DNA of 39,157 nt. It comes from Xenorhabdus khoisanae. GTDB taxonomy: Bacteria; Pseudomonadota; Gammaproteobacteria; Enterobacterales; Enterobacteriaceae. Shown in pieces: positions 25,654-34,348 of the stretch. The stretch's first letter is position 1; every line of letters begins with the position of its first letter. Location: positions 1 through 39,157 of the forward strand of contig NZ_LFCV01000117.1 of the NCBI RefSeq assembly GCF_001037465.1, read 5' to 3'. Made by a program: the position numbers and the translations under genes. Under the pieces are notes generated by a model. It was not told the origin of the DNA, did no database searches, and saw nothing but the letters and a program-made list of their open reading frames with translations.

Positions 25654-25963
25654 ACATAAATTAAACAATTTCTCAAAAAAATAATAATTAAGAACATTAT
25701 TATCTAAAGGTTACAGCATTATGTGACCTTTAGATGATTGTTTAAATACCATTTCACTCATATACTCATACCTATTCATTATTCTAAAAACTCGGAATTT
25801 GAGGTTTTACAGGGCATTGACGCTCTTCTTAATTTCAGGGTAGATAGGCAATATTTTAATTTAATATCTATATTATTTCTAATAGCCTTTATGGCTTTAA
25901 CATAATAAAGATCAGCTACAAAACGGTACCTCAAAATTCCATCACACAAATGTTGGAGAGTAT
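25654..25963 (+). promoter_or_regulatory. punC-cfa intergenic region
   Basis: No gene is seen. It holds the punC terminator (25704-25733) and the cfa promoter region. A possible promoter is TTGACG (25817-25822), 18 bases, TAGATA (25841-25846), which would leave a leader of about 110 bases. GGAG precedes cfa by 7 bases. Confidence 0.35.
25704..25733 (+). terminator. punC terminator
   Basis: CTAAAGGTTACA (25704-25715) pairs with TGTGACCTTTAG (25722-25733), 12 bp including one G-T pair, with a 6-base loop. The T run is weak. Confidence 0.6.
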
Positions 25964-27115
25964 ATGAGTTCATCTTTCGTTGAAGATAAAAAAACAATAA
26001 CGGATTCCTGGCATAGAATCGCCCATGAATTGCTTCAAGAAGCTGATATTGATATCAATGGCAAACGCCCCTTCGATATACGCATTAAAAATCCTGATTT
26101 TTATAAGCGAGTATTGAAAGAAGGCTCTTTGGGACTGGGTGAAAGTTATATGGATGGCTGGTGGGAATGTGATCGCCTTGATATTTTCTTTCATAAAATA
26201 TTACGGGCTGGTTTGGAACGTCGTATCCCAAAAAATACTAAAGATATTTTGCAGATAATCATCTCTCGTATATTTAATTTACAATCGCCAAAACGAGCCT
26301 GGATTGTCGGTAAGGAACACTATAATTTAGGTAATGACTTGTTTACCCGAATTCTTGATCCTTATATGCAATACTCCTGTGGTTACTGGAAAGATGCCAA
26401 TACCCTGGAAGAAGCTCAATCCAATAAACTCCGTCTTATTTGTGAGAAACTACAACTAGCTCCAGGCATGACTTTATTAGATATCGGTTGTGGATGGGGT
26501 GGTTTGGCCGCCTATGCTGCAGAAAATTATGGGGTATCTGTCACTGGAGTAACAATTTCAGCTGAACAACAAAAATATGCTCAGGAGCATTGCAAGGATC
26601 TAGATGTAAAAATTATCCTTGAAGATTACCGAAACCTTAACCTTCAGTTTGATCGCATTGTTTCCGTTGGCATGTTTGAGCACGTTGGCCCCAAAAATTA
26701 TGACAATTATTTCCAGATAGTGAAACAGAACCTGAAACCTGATGGTCTGTTTCTTCTCCATACTATTGGTTCTAATATTAATAAATCTGGCACCGATGCA
26801 TGGATCGCCAAATATATCTTCCCCAACGGTTGCTTACCATCGATTTCAAAAATAGCCAAAGCAACTAATGGAAAGTTTGTCATGGAAGATTGGCACAATT
26901 TTGGCGCAGATTATGACCTGACACTTATGGAATGGTATAAGCGCTTTACTGCAAGCTGGCACGAAATAGAACATAACTACAGTCCGCGTTTCAAACGGAT
27001 GTTCTGCTATTACTTGAATGCCTGTGCAGGTGCATTCCGTGCGAGGGATATTCAACTCTGGCAAATCGTATTTAGCCCGCAAGGTATTGAAAAAGGTTTG
27101 AGAGTACCCAGATAG
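25964..27115 (+). CDS. cfa: Cyclopropane-fatty-acid-phospholipid synthase
   Basis: It methylates double bonds of membrane phospholipid acyl chains with S-adenosylmethionine, giving cyclopropane rings that raise acid and stationary-phase resistance. It is 383 aa (E. coli 382). The SAM-binding motif LLDIGCGWGGLA, EHYNLGNDLF, YSCGYW and GMFEHVGPKNY are all present. It has a soluble N-terminal lipid-binding domain and a C-terminal methyltransferase. The start is supported by GGAG at -7. Confidence 0.97.
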   Translation: MSSSFVEDKKTITDSWHRIAHELLQEADIDINGKRPFDIRIKNPDFYKRVLKEGSLGLGESYMDGWWECDRLDIFFHKILRAGLERRIPKNTKDILQIIISRIFNLQSPKRAWIVGKEHYNLGNDLFTRILDPYMQYSCGYWKDANTLEEAQSNKLRLICEKLQLAPGMTLLDIGCGWGGLAAYAAENYGVSVTGVTISAEQQKYAQEHCKDLDVKIILEDYRNLNLQFDRIVSVGMFEHVGPKNYDNYFQIVKQNLKPDGLFLLHTIGSNINKSGTDAWIAKYIFPNGCLPSISKIAKATNGKFVMEDWHNFGADYDLTLMEWYKRFTASWHEIEHNYSPRFKRMFCYYLNACAGAFRARDIQLWQIVFSPQGIEKGLRVPR

Positions 27116-27142
27116 GAATTTACTTCATCGCTCGGGTTTGAG

Positions 27143-27174
27143 AAGCTACAGAAATTACATTTCTGTAGCTTTCA
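27143..27174. terminator. Bidirectional terminator between cfa and ribC
   Basis: AAGCTACAGAAAT (27143-27155) and ATTTCTGTAGCTT (27159-27171) form a perfect 13-bp stem with a 3-base loop. T-rich sequence follows on the plus strand. It lies between convergent genes. Confidence 0.8.
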
Positions 27175-27225
27175 TGTTTAATTCAGGGCTTCGCCACAAA
27201 AACGTTTACCACAACTTGATAATAT

Positions 27226-27870
27226 TTATTGTTCTTCAGTTTGTGACAACAATCTTTCCTGTTCTTTCTGTGCCATCACTCGTTCAACGGTATCTACAAT
27301 CGCTTGAGTTTGTGGATCAATCTCAATGTTGATCTTTTGACCAAGGCGTTTTTTACCTAGTGTCGTGCGCTCCAAAGTTTCTGGGATCAAGTGGACACAG
27401 AAACGGTTATTCACAACGTCTCCTATTGTCAGACTAATTCCATCGATGCCGATAAAACCTTTATGCAGGATATATTTCATCAATTGCTTATCGTGGATCC
27501 GAAACCAAATTTCATGATTATTTTCTGAAGTGAAGATCTTGGCAATTTCTGCTGTCGTAATAATATGACCAGACATCAAATGCCCGCCAATTTCATCGCC
27601 AAATTTAGCTGCCCTCTCCAAATTAACTAAATCACCGACGTTAAGTTCACCAAGGTTAGTTAAACGCAGGGTTTCTTTCATTAAATCAAAGCTAATTAAA
27701 TCGCCATCGATCTTGGTTACAGTTAAACAACAGCCGTTATGGGAAACAGAAGCTCCCGTTTCAATTCCGGGTAATAATTCAGCCGGAAATTTAACAACAT
27801 GGGTCCGAAAGTGCATTTTTTCATCAATGGCAACTATCGGCGCTTTTCCCTGAACGATACCTGTAAACAT
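27226..27870 (-). CDS. ribC: Riboflavin synthase alpha subunit
   Basis: It catalyses dismutation of two 6,7-dimethyl-8-ribityllumazines to riboflavin. The start is [13 protein letters not shown] (ATG 27870) with AGAGG 6 bases upstream, giving 214 aa. The frame extends 10 codons further, unsupported. The two homologous barrel halves are visible: the first with MFTGIVQG and SHNGCCLTV, the second with GGHLMSGHI and [13 protein letters not shown]. It is divergent from mdtK, as in E. coli. The gene is ribC in E. coli and ribE in other systems. Confidence 0.96.
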   Translation of the reverse strand: MFTGIVQGKAPIVAIDEKMHFRTHVVKFPAELLPGIETGASVSHNGCCLTVTKIDGDLISFDLMKETLRLTNLGELNVGDLVNLERAAKFGDEIGGHLMSGHIITTAEIAKIFTSENNHEIWFRIHDKQLMKYILHKGFIGIDGISLTIGDVVNNRFCVHLIPETLERTTLGKKRLGQKINIEIDPQTQAIVDTVERVMAQKEQERLLSQTEEQ

Positions 27871-28138
27871 GGGAACCTCTTTAATCATTTTACATTGCAA
27901 AAGCTAGTTTAACCCACTCATCACTTTTAAACACTAGTTTGGTTGAGTGTAGTTTTAGTTGAATCCACCAAATATAGTTTAATTTATTAAGTACAAACAT
28001 CGTGCAATGATTGGCTTAATAAAATGAGTCCTATACAATAGGAAAGCTTATAAGCGATACATTTTCCACTAACATCGTTTGCTCGCAGACATATTCTTTG
28101 TTTTCCTTCTTAATTTTTAATCAAAAAAGGTGTAGTAC

Positions 28139-29512
28139 GTGCAGAAGTATTTAAATGAAGCGCGTAGTTTGCTCGCTCTGGGAATTCCCGTAATCATTGC
28201 CCAATTTTCACAAACTGCAATGGGTTTTGTCGATACAGTCATGGCAGGTAAAGCTGGGGCTGTTGAAATGTCAGCAGTTGCCGTTGGAACATCAATTTGG
28301 CTGCCAACTATCCTGTTTGGCCAAGGTCTATTGCTTGCCTTAACACCAATCGTGGCACACATGAATGGCTCTGGTCACAGAAAAAATATTGCTTCTCAGA
28401 TCCAACAAGGATTCTGGCTTGCAGCTTTCCTTTCTGTCTTAATTATCGCGGTATTGTATAACAGCCGCTTTATTATAGAAGCACAACATAACGTCGATCC
28501 TGTATTGGCGCAAAAAGCCACAGATTTTATCCATGCCATTATGTGGGGTGCGCCTGGTTACTTGTTTTATCAGGTATTACGCGGCCAATGTGAAGGGTTG
28601 TCGAAAACCAAACCTGCAATGATAATTGGTATTGCCGGGTTACTGGTTAATATCCCCATCAATTATATTTTCATTTACGGCAAATTTGGCGCACCAGAAT
28701 TGGGCGGTGTAGGTTGTGGTGTTGCAACAGCAACGGTCTACTGGGTTATGTTCCTTCTGTTGCTTGCATATATAAAGCATTCCCCTGCTCAAAAAGATAT
28801 TCAAACATTTAACAATTTTTCAGGCCCTGAATGGCATACCCAAAAACGAATTGCACTGCTCGGCTTGCCTATCGCACTGGCCATGTTCTTTGAGGTAACA
28901 CTTTTTGCAGTTGTTTCATTGTTGGTTTCTCCGCTTGGCGTCGTCGCGGTTGCCGGACACCAGATATCGCTCAATTTCAGCTCCATGATGTTTATGTTCC
29001 CGCTGTCATTGGGGATCGCTGCAACTATTCGGGTTGGTCATAACCTTGGTCAGAAATCAACTGAAGGTGCGAAAATATCCGCTTATACCAGTCTTATTGT
29101 TGGTTTAATCCTGGCTGTTATGACGGCAACTTTCACGGTACTGTTCCGCGAACGAATTGCATTTATGTATAACGATAATCCTGAAGTTGTCATCCTTGCC
29201 TCCCACTTGATGCTGTTTGCGGCCATTTATCAACTTTCTGATGCCGTTCAGGTCATTGGCTCAGGCGTATTGCGTGGATATAAAGATACACGTTCGATCT
29301 TCTTTATCACTTTCATTGCTTATTGGCTGTTAGGATTACCTAGCGGATATGTTCTGGCGTTAACTGATTATGTTACTGAACCGATGGGGCCAAAAGGTTT
29401 CTGGATCGGTTTCATTATCGGCTTGACGGCAGCGGCGTTTATGATGGGTTACCGAATTCTGTGGACACAAAAACAATCTGTCCACTCTGTTTTGCTACGA
29501 TCCTCTCGTTAA
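28139..29512 (+). CDS. mdtK: MATE multidrug efflux pump
   Basis: Inner-membrane cation-coupled exporter of the MATE family (NorM/MdtK). It has 457 aa, the same as E. coli MdtK, with about 12 helices. Seen: [44 protein letters not shown], and the repeat-half motif [19 protein letters not shown]. The start is GTG 28139 (MQKYLNEAR), aligned with the E. coli N terminus and preceded by AAAAAGG about 8 bases upstream. Fluoroquinolones and dyes are the known substrates of the family. Confidence 0.95.
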   Translation: MQKYLNEARSLLALGIPVIIAQFSQTAMGFVDTVMAGKAGAVEMSAVAVGTSIWLPTILFGQGLLLALTPIVAHMNGSGHRKNIASQIQQGFWLAAFLSVLIIAVLYNSRFIIEAQHNVDPVLAQKATDFIHAIMWGAPGYLFYQVLRGQCEGLSKTKPAMIIGIAGLLVNIPINYIFIYGKFGAPELGGVGCGVATATVYWVMFLLLLAYIKHSPAQKDIQTFNNFSGPEWHTQKRIALLGLPIALAMFFEVTLFAVVSLLVSPLGVVAVAGHQISLNFSSMMFMFPLSLGIAATIRVGHNLGQKSTEGAKISAYTSLIVGLILAVMTATFTVLFRERIAFMYNDNPEVVILASHLMLFAAIYQLSDAVQVIGSGVLRGYKDTRSIFFITFIAYWLLGLPSGYVLALTDYVTEPMGPKGFWIGFIIGLTAAAFMMGYRILWTQKQSVHSVLLRSSR

Positions 29513-29670
29513 TTCAGCACATTAAGTTATTAACCCAAGGGAAAAGCTGTAAATTCATGCTAAGAGATGTAAATACGAGCAATTGGACAAGAATTTGCAT
29601 TTTTTCCCTTGCCAGAAAGCTCAGTGCCCGTTAATATTCGTCCCCGTTGTCAGTCACGGTAATTTAGATT

Positions 29671-29747
29671 GCGTCCGTAGCTCAGTTGGTTAGAGCACCA
29701 CCTTGACATGGTGGGGGTCGGTGGTTCGAGTCCACTCGGACGCACCA
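29671..29747 (+). tRNA. valV: tRNA-Val (GAC)
   Basis: A 77-base cloverleaf beginning GCGTCCGTAGCTCAGTTGG and ending with encoded CCA. The acceptor stem GCGTCCG pairs with CGGACGC. The anticodon stem CCACC/GGTGG encloses TTGACAT, anticodon GAC (valine). The T loop GTTCGAGTC is standard. Confidence 0.98.
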
Positions 29748-29780
29748 AATATCAGGTTGACATAGAAAACAGTTTTATGT

Positions 29781-29857
29781 GCGTCCGTAGCTCAGTTGGT
29801 TAGAGCACCACCTTGACATGGTGGGGGTCGGTGGTTCGAGTCCACTCGGACGCACCA
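29781..29857 (+). tRNA. valW: tRNA-Val (GAC), second copy
   Basis: Identical to the preceding tRNA over all 77 bases, 33 bases downstream, so likely in the same precursor. E. coli also has the valV-valW pair after mdtK. The flanking sequences differ. Confidence 0.98.
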
Positions 29858-30354
29858 AATCTTATCTCACTATTCCCAAAAATAATTCTAATTTTTATCC
29901 TATTCGATTGTTGTCACTCTTTATTCCATAAAATGGACCAATTGTTCCCCAACCTATTCTGCACACCCAAAATTCAACTACACCCTGTTTGCGCAACAAC
30001 TCACTGATTTTTTTAACATGAACCAGAATATTTCTGCTTTTCTGTATATAAATCTTTTCAAGAACCGTTTTTTTGATTCATTTCACAGAAATTAGTCTCT
30101 ATAATACGCTCCTGTCATGAGTTGAATGGTTTCAGCTAATTAATTTACCGAATTCAGAAAAAATTACAGATGATTAATCGAACCAAGTCCGCATGTCTGC
30201 ACATGCTTGACTTCATGCTAAAAAACCATTTGACGCTTTCTGCTATCCGTTTTCCATTATGTTGCGCAACTTACAACGCCAGATGATGTTGGCATAAATG
30301 TCAATGGTTGGCGATTCACTCTTTTAATCCATTAAAACCAGTAGATAGATTGTC
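29858..30354 (+). promoter_or_regulatory. Intergenic region upstream of pykF
   Basis: About 500 AT-rich bases without a gene. It contains the pykF promoter: a TATAAT -10 at 30100-30105 followed by a Cra-like box. The long leader after it (about 240 bases) shows no recognised riboswitch. Confidence 0.5.
30123..30134 (+). promoter_or_regulatory. Candidate Cra (FruR) operator of pykF
   Basis: TGAATGGTTTCA differs from the Cra consensus TGAAWCGWTTCA by one base. It lies 17 bases after a TATAAT element (30100-30105), a position that would block transcription. E. coli pykF is repressed by Cra. Confidence 0.6.
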
Positions 30355-31764
30355 ATGAAAAAAACCAAAATTGTTTGTACTATCGGGCCAAAAACAGAAT
30401 CCGAAGAGAAATTGACCGAACTGCTCAATGCAGGCATGAATGTAATGCGTTTGAATTTTTCTCACGGTGATTACGCAGAGCATGGTCAACGCATTAAAAA
30501 TATTCGCGCGGTCACAGCGAAAACTGGCAAAAAAGCAGCAATCCTACTGGATACCAAAGGCCCTGAAATACGTACCATGAAGCTGGAAGGAGGCAAAGAT
30601 GTCTCTCTTACCGCAGGCCAGATTTTTACCTTTACGACAGATAAATCCCTCATCGGCAATCAAGATCGCGTTGCAGTGACTTATGCGGGGCTGCCAGCAG
30701 ATTTGACATCAGGCAATACCATATTGGTTGATGATGGTTTGATCGCCATGACAGTCAAAAATGTCACTGAAACTGAAGTTATCTGTGAAGTATTGAACAA
30801 TGGTGATTTGGGCGAAAATAAAGGCGTTAACCTGCCGAATGTTTCCATTAACCTGCCTGCATTGGCAGAAAAAGATAAACAAGATCTGGTATTCGGTTGT
30901 GAGCAAGGTGTAGATTTCATCGCTGCATCTTTCATTCGTAAGCGCTCCGATGTTCTGGAAATTCGTGAGCACCTGAAAGCCCACGCTGGCGAACATATCC
31001 AAATTATTTCTAAGATTGAAAACCAGGAAGGCTTGAATAACTTCGACGAAATTCTCGAAGCCTCAGACGGTATCATGGTTGCTCGCGGTGATTTAGGTGT
31101 CGAAATCCCAGTTGAAGAAGTTATCTTCGCTCAGAAGATGATGATCGAAAAATGTAATGCAGCTCGTAAAGTTGTTATCACCGCAACTCAAATGCTGGAT
31201 TCCATGATCAAAAACCCACGCCCTACCCGTGCTGAAGCAGGCGATGTTGCCAATGCTATTTTAGATGGCACTGATGCAGTTATGCTTTCCGGTGAAAGCG
31301 CTAAAGGAAAATATCCTGTTGAGGCGGTTTCCATCATGGCAACTATCTGTGAACGTACAGATCGTGTCATGAACAGCCGTATTGAAAATGCCAAGATTCA
31401 GAAACTGCGCGTTACTGAGGCAGTCAGCCGTGGTGCTGTTGAAATTGCAGAAAAACTGGCAGCACCGTTAATCGTTGTAGCAACCTATGGTGGTAAATCT
31501 GCAAGATCTATTCGCAAATATTTTCCTAATGCACAGATTCTTGCTTTGACCACCAATGAAATCACTGCGCGCCAATTACTATTGGTCAAGGGTGTTTCCA
31601 CGCAGATTGTAAAAGAAATCGCTTCTACTGATGATTTCTACCGCATTGGTAAAGAAGCTGCTTTGGCGAGTGGTATGGCAAATAAAGGCGATATCGTTGT
31701 CATGGTATCTGGCGCATTGGTACCAAGTGGCACAACAAACACTTCTTCTGTTCATGTGCTTTAA
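30355..31764 (+). CDS. pykF: Pyruvate kinase I
   Basis: Cytosolic glycolytic enzyme: phosphoenolpyruvate plus ADP to pyruvate plus ATP, with fructose 1,6-bisphosphate activation in the PykF type. It is 469 aa (E. coli 470). The start [16 protein letters not shown], the active-site signature [20 protein letters not shown] and [10 protein letters not shown] are present. The C-terminal allosteric domain ends in [11 protein letters not shown]. Two hairpins follow. Confidence 0.98.
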   Translation: MKKTKIVCTIGPKTESEEKLTELLNAGMNVMRLNFSHGDYAEHGQRIKNIRAVTAKTGKKAAILLDTKGPEIRTMKLEGGKDVSLTAGQIFTFTTDKSLIGNQDRVAVTYAGLPADLTSGNTILVDDGLIAMTVKNVTETEVICEVLNNGDLGENKGVNLPNVSINLPALAEKDKQDLVFGCEQGVDFIAASFIRKRSDVLEIREHLKAHAGEHIQIISKIENQEGLNNFDEILEASDGIMVARGDLGVEIPVEEVIFAQKMMIEKCNAARKVVITATQMLDSMIKNPRPTRAEAGDVANAILDGTDAVMLSGESAKGKYPVEAVSIMATICERTDRVMNSRIENAKIQKLRVTEAVSRGAVEIAEKLAAPLIVVATYGGKSARSIRKYFPNAQILALTTNEITARQLLLVKGVSTQIVKEIASTDDFYRIGKEAALASGMANKGDIVVMVSGALVPSGTTNTSSVHVL

Positions 31765-31790
31765 GACTGTACTTTTTAATCATGAACATC

Positions 31791-31814
31791 GTGCTGCCTG
31801 AGGTTAGGCAGCAC
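31791..31814 (+). terminator. First hairpin after pykF
   Basis: GTGCTGCCT (31791-31799) and AGGCAGCAC (31806-31814) form a perfect 9-bp GC-rich stem with a 6-base loop. No T run follows, so it may protect the 3' end. Confidence 0.6.
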
Positions 31815-31828
31815 AGCTAATCATAATT

Positions 31829-31867
31829 AAAGCCCATATTGGTATTAAACTAAATTGGGCTTTTTAT
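31829..31867 (+). terminator. Second, intrinsic terminator after pykF
   Basis: AAAGCCCA (31829-31836) pairs with TGGGCTTT (from 31856) and runs into TTTTTAT. A standard intrinsic terminator with a 19-base loop. Confidence 0.75.
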
Positions 31868-32315
31868 ATTTCCATGGCATACCATTATCTTGGTGAACTT
31901 TACAATCTATATACAGTTGCATTGAACATCTTTCCAAAGTTGAAATAAACCATAATTTATTCGATAGCCTTCTATAGTGACGTTCAATACAGAAATACTT
32001 TACTGTTTTTACTCATTTATATTTAAGACCAACATCCACCATATAACAATAAGTTGCATTACTTTATTGATATTTGGTTTAATTACTTCTCCACCATTAA
32101 AATAACTAAATAGACAATTTGTGCTCTCATTGATTATGTCAAAACTGTAAAAATGGTATGCACATCACGCAACAATTAAGACGTTTCTGGTTAAATCATC
32201 TATTCGACGACCATTTTATTGTCGATGTCCAAAAATTATTGGCTTATTTTGAGATAAAGAACGGTAGAATTTTTCTGTGTAGAAAAAATTTATTCTCTTT
32301 CTAAAATAGTTTGTG

Positions 32316-32365
32316 TAATACTTAGATGGCTACTTGGAGATTAACTTAATCTAGAGGGTATTGTA
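32316..32365 (+). promoter_or_regulatory. lpp promoter -10 and conserved leader
   Basis: TAATACT (from 32316) is the -10. The following leader, including GGAGATTAACTTAATCTAG and AGGGTATT before the ATG, is nearly the same as the E. coli lpp leader. The -35 (TTCTCT, about 32293) is weak. High conservation of this leader fits the very strong expression and stability of lpp mRNA. Confidence 0.75.
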
Positions 32366-32602
32366 ATGAATCGTACTAAAGTTGTACTTGGTGCAGTAAT
32401 ACTGGCTTCTACTCTGTTAGCAGGTTGTTCAAGCGCGACTAAAGTCGAGCAACTTGCTTCGCAGGTTCAAACTCTCGGTTCTAAAGTTGACCAGCTGAGC
32501 AATGACCTTAGTTCTATTCGTTCTGATGTACAATCAGCCAAAGACGAAGCAGCTCGAGCGAATCAACGCCTTAATAACCAAGTTCGTTCATACAAGAAAT
32601 AA
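32366..32602 (+). CDS. lpp: Major outer membrane (Braun) lipoprotein
   Basis: Abundant lipoprotein that ties the outer membrane to peptidoglycan. It is 78 aa: signal peptide 1-20, lipobox LLAGC with acylated Cys21, a mature 58-residue heptad coiled coil ([19 protein letters not shown]...), and the C-terminal Lys78 that is joined to peptidoglycan. The mature length equals that of E. coli Lpp. It converges with ldtE, which encodes an L,D-transpeptidase, the enzyme family that forms such peptidoglycan links. Confidence 0.98.
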   Translation: MNRTKVVLGAVILASTLLAGCSSATKVEQLASQVQTLGSKVDQLSNDLSSIRSDVQSAKDEAARANQRLNNQVRSYKK

Positions 32603-32620
32603 GCTTGTAGCAAATAACAA

Positions 32621-32652
32621 AAATGGCGTACTACAATGTACGCCATTTCTCT
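32621..32652. terminator. Bidirectional terminator between lpp and ldtE
   Basis: AAATGGCGTAC (32621-32631) and GTACGCCATTT (32638-32648) form a perfect 11-bp stem with T-rich sequence on both sides. It ends lpp on the plus strand and ldtE on the minus strand. Confidence 0.88.
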
Positions 32653-32712
32653 TTTCCAGTTCCCATTTATTAAACAAAAATGACTCCCCCTTCTCCCCAT
32701 ATCATTAAAGAC

Positions 32713-33777
32713 TCAGGTTTCAGGTTGATAAATAGGCCCTGGCTGGCGTAATCGAGGGGTTTTAGCGGGTTTAATTTCAGAAATAGTTATTCCACCATTT
32801 TCAATCGGCCTTGAAATTTCCGGATCTTTTTGACTATTTGCAACCTGCCCTATATTCACCTCTACCGGCATTCCTGAACGGCGGATTATCGCTTGATCAA
32901 CAAGAAGTTCGTCTGTTTTACTATCAGCAATGAATTTCATCAATCCTTCAGAACGCGGGATTGGCAATGTCTGTGGATCATCTGTCTCTTGTTTAGAAAG
33001 TGGCTGGTGAACTTCCACATAGCGCTTACCATTTGGCTCCACAGCGTATTTAATAGGCTCATTAATGATCTGAACTCGCGTTCCCCGTGGAATAATGCGG
33101 AACAAATTTTCAATATCGTCGGGCCTTAAGCGAATACATCCCGAACTGACACGCATACCAATACCAAAATTCGCATTTGTCCCGTGAATTAGATATTCAC
33201 CACGTCCAGCCGCTAAACGTAAGGCAAAATCACCCATTGGATTATCCGGACCCGCAGGTATCACAGTAGGTAAAATGATTCCCCGGCTTGCATAATCTTT
33301 GCGGATATTGGCAGTTGGTGTCCATGTTGGATGTTTGATCAATTGGCTGACTGACGTCGTCATAGTTGGTGTATTACGCCCAAGCTGGCCTATACCGATA
33401 GGATATACGATGACATGGTTTGCTCCACTGGGGAAATAATAGAGCCTCAATTCAGCCAGATTAATGATAATCCCCTGGCGAGGTGTATCTGGAAGCAACA
33501 TCTGTGATGGAATAATGAGTTCCGTACCAGCTTTCGGTAAATACGGATCGACACCAGGATTAGCTTCCAACATTGCCAGTAAGCCTATTTCGTATTTAGT
33601 TGCAATGGATTCCAGTGGAAGCCCATCATCGGGCACAACATAAGTCGAGTTTTTACCAATCAAACGGCTATTAGCAGGAGGCAATGGGTATTCGAGAGCA
33701 TAAGCAATATTAGCCAATCCCCCTAACGATAATATGGCAACCAAGAAGATGCCGATAAAAGTTAAAAATCGTTTCAT
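32713..33777 (-). CDS. ldtE: Periplasmic L,D-transpeptidase
   Basis: YkuD-type L,D-transpeptidase, orthologue of E. coli LdtE (YnhG), which makes 3-3 peptidoglycan crosslinks. The protein is 354 aa. Residues 1-27 are a signal peptide ending IAYA. A LysM-like domain follows (YVVPDDGLPLESIATKYEIG ... GTELIIPSQ). The YkuD domain has HGTNANFGIG and the catalytic cysteine in SSGCIRLRPDDI. The C-terminal Pro-rich tail is longer than in E. coli (334 aa). In E. coli the suf operon separates ldtE from menI; here only 157 bases do. Confidence 0.93.
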   Translation of the reverse strand: MKRFLTFIGIFLVAILSLGGLANIAYALEYPLPPANSRLIGKNSTYVVPDDGLPLESIATKYEIGLLAMLEANPGVDPYLPKAGTELIIPSQMLLPDTPRQGIIINLAELRLYYFPSGANHVIVYPIGIGQLGRNTPTMTTSVSQLIKHPTWTPTANIRKDYASRGIILPTVIPAGPDNPMGDFALRLAAGRGEYLIHGTNANFGIGMRVSSGCIRLRPDDIENLFRIIPRGTRVQIINEPIKYAVEPNGKRYVEVHQPLSKQETDDPQTLPIPRSEGLMKFIADSKTDELLVDQAIIRRSGMPVEVNIGQVANSQKDPEISRPIENGGITISEIKPAKTPRLRQPGPIYQPET

Positions 33778-33934
33778 AACATGCTTCCTGAACTGATACT
33801 TGAATGTTATTGGTTAATTAATAGACTACTTTGCGAGACTATTCTATCCCATTCACGGCAAAAATATATCAGGTTGTTCCCGCCAGCCAAGTACTGACAG
33901 GAACAAAAACGCAATAATCGATTGAATAATAAAG

Positions 33935-34348
33935 CTAAGATAAAACCGCGGTTGTCAGGCGGGATGTACAACACAATTGTTGTTTATCATTATAGATATC
34001 AATCTGCCAAACCTGATGTGAACGCCCCAGATGGATCGGTTTACAAACGCCTTTAACTACGCCTTCACGAACAGATTTAAGATGGTTGGCATTGATTTCT
34101 ACCCCTACCACTTGCTGTTCACCTTCTGAGCAAAGATAACCCGCGAACGAACCAAGTGTTTCGGCCAATACCACCGAGGCCCCGCCATGCAGAATACCAA
34201 ACGGCTGTTTAGTTCGTTGATCGACAGGCATTATTCCTTCAATAAAATCATCGCCAATCTGGGTAAACTCGATTCCTACATGTCTTACCATGCTCTCATC
34301 AATAAATTGATTCAGCATATTCACATCTATATTACGTTTCCAAATCAC
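33935..34348 (-). CDS. menI: 1,4-dihydroxy-2-naphthoyl-CoA hydrolase
   Basis: Cytosolic hotdog-fold thioesterase (E. coli YdiI/MenI) that releases 1,4-dihydroxy-2-naphthoate from CoA in menaquinone synthesis. The 137 aa protein shows GILHGGASVVLAETLGS with the catalytic Glu, and HLGRSHQVWQIDIYN. Its ATG overlaps the ydiJ stop by 4 bases (ATGA), so translation is coupled to ydiJ as in E. coli. Confidence 0.93.
   Translation of the reverse strand: MIWKRNIDVNMLNQFIDESMVRHVGIEFTQIGDDFIEGIMPVDQRTKQPFGILHGGASVVLAETLGSFAGYLCSEGEQQVVGVEINANHLKSVREGVVKGVCKPIHLGRSHQVWQIDIYNDKQQLCCTSRLTTAVLS

Larger units (their letters stand above)
31765..32365 (+). other. Intergenic region between pykF and lpp
   Basis: It has two pykF terminator hairpins at its start and the lpp promoter and leader at its end. 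The roughly 400 bases between are very AT-rich with no gene. A hairpin AATTTTTCT/AGAAAAATT (32268-32290) lies just upstream of the lpp promoter. Confidence 0.5.

Noticed and set aside
29671..29857. Tandem repeat or CRISPR-like array
   Set aside because: The two 77-base identical units are tRNA-Val genes with full cloverleafs.
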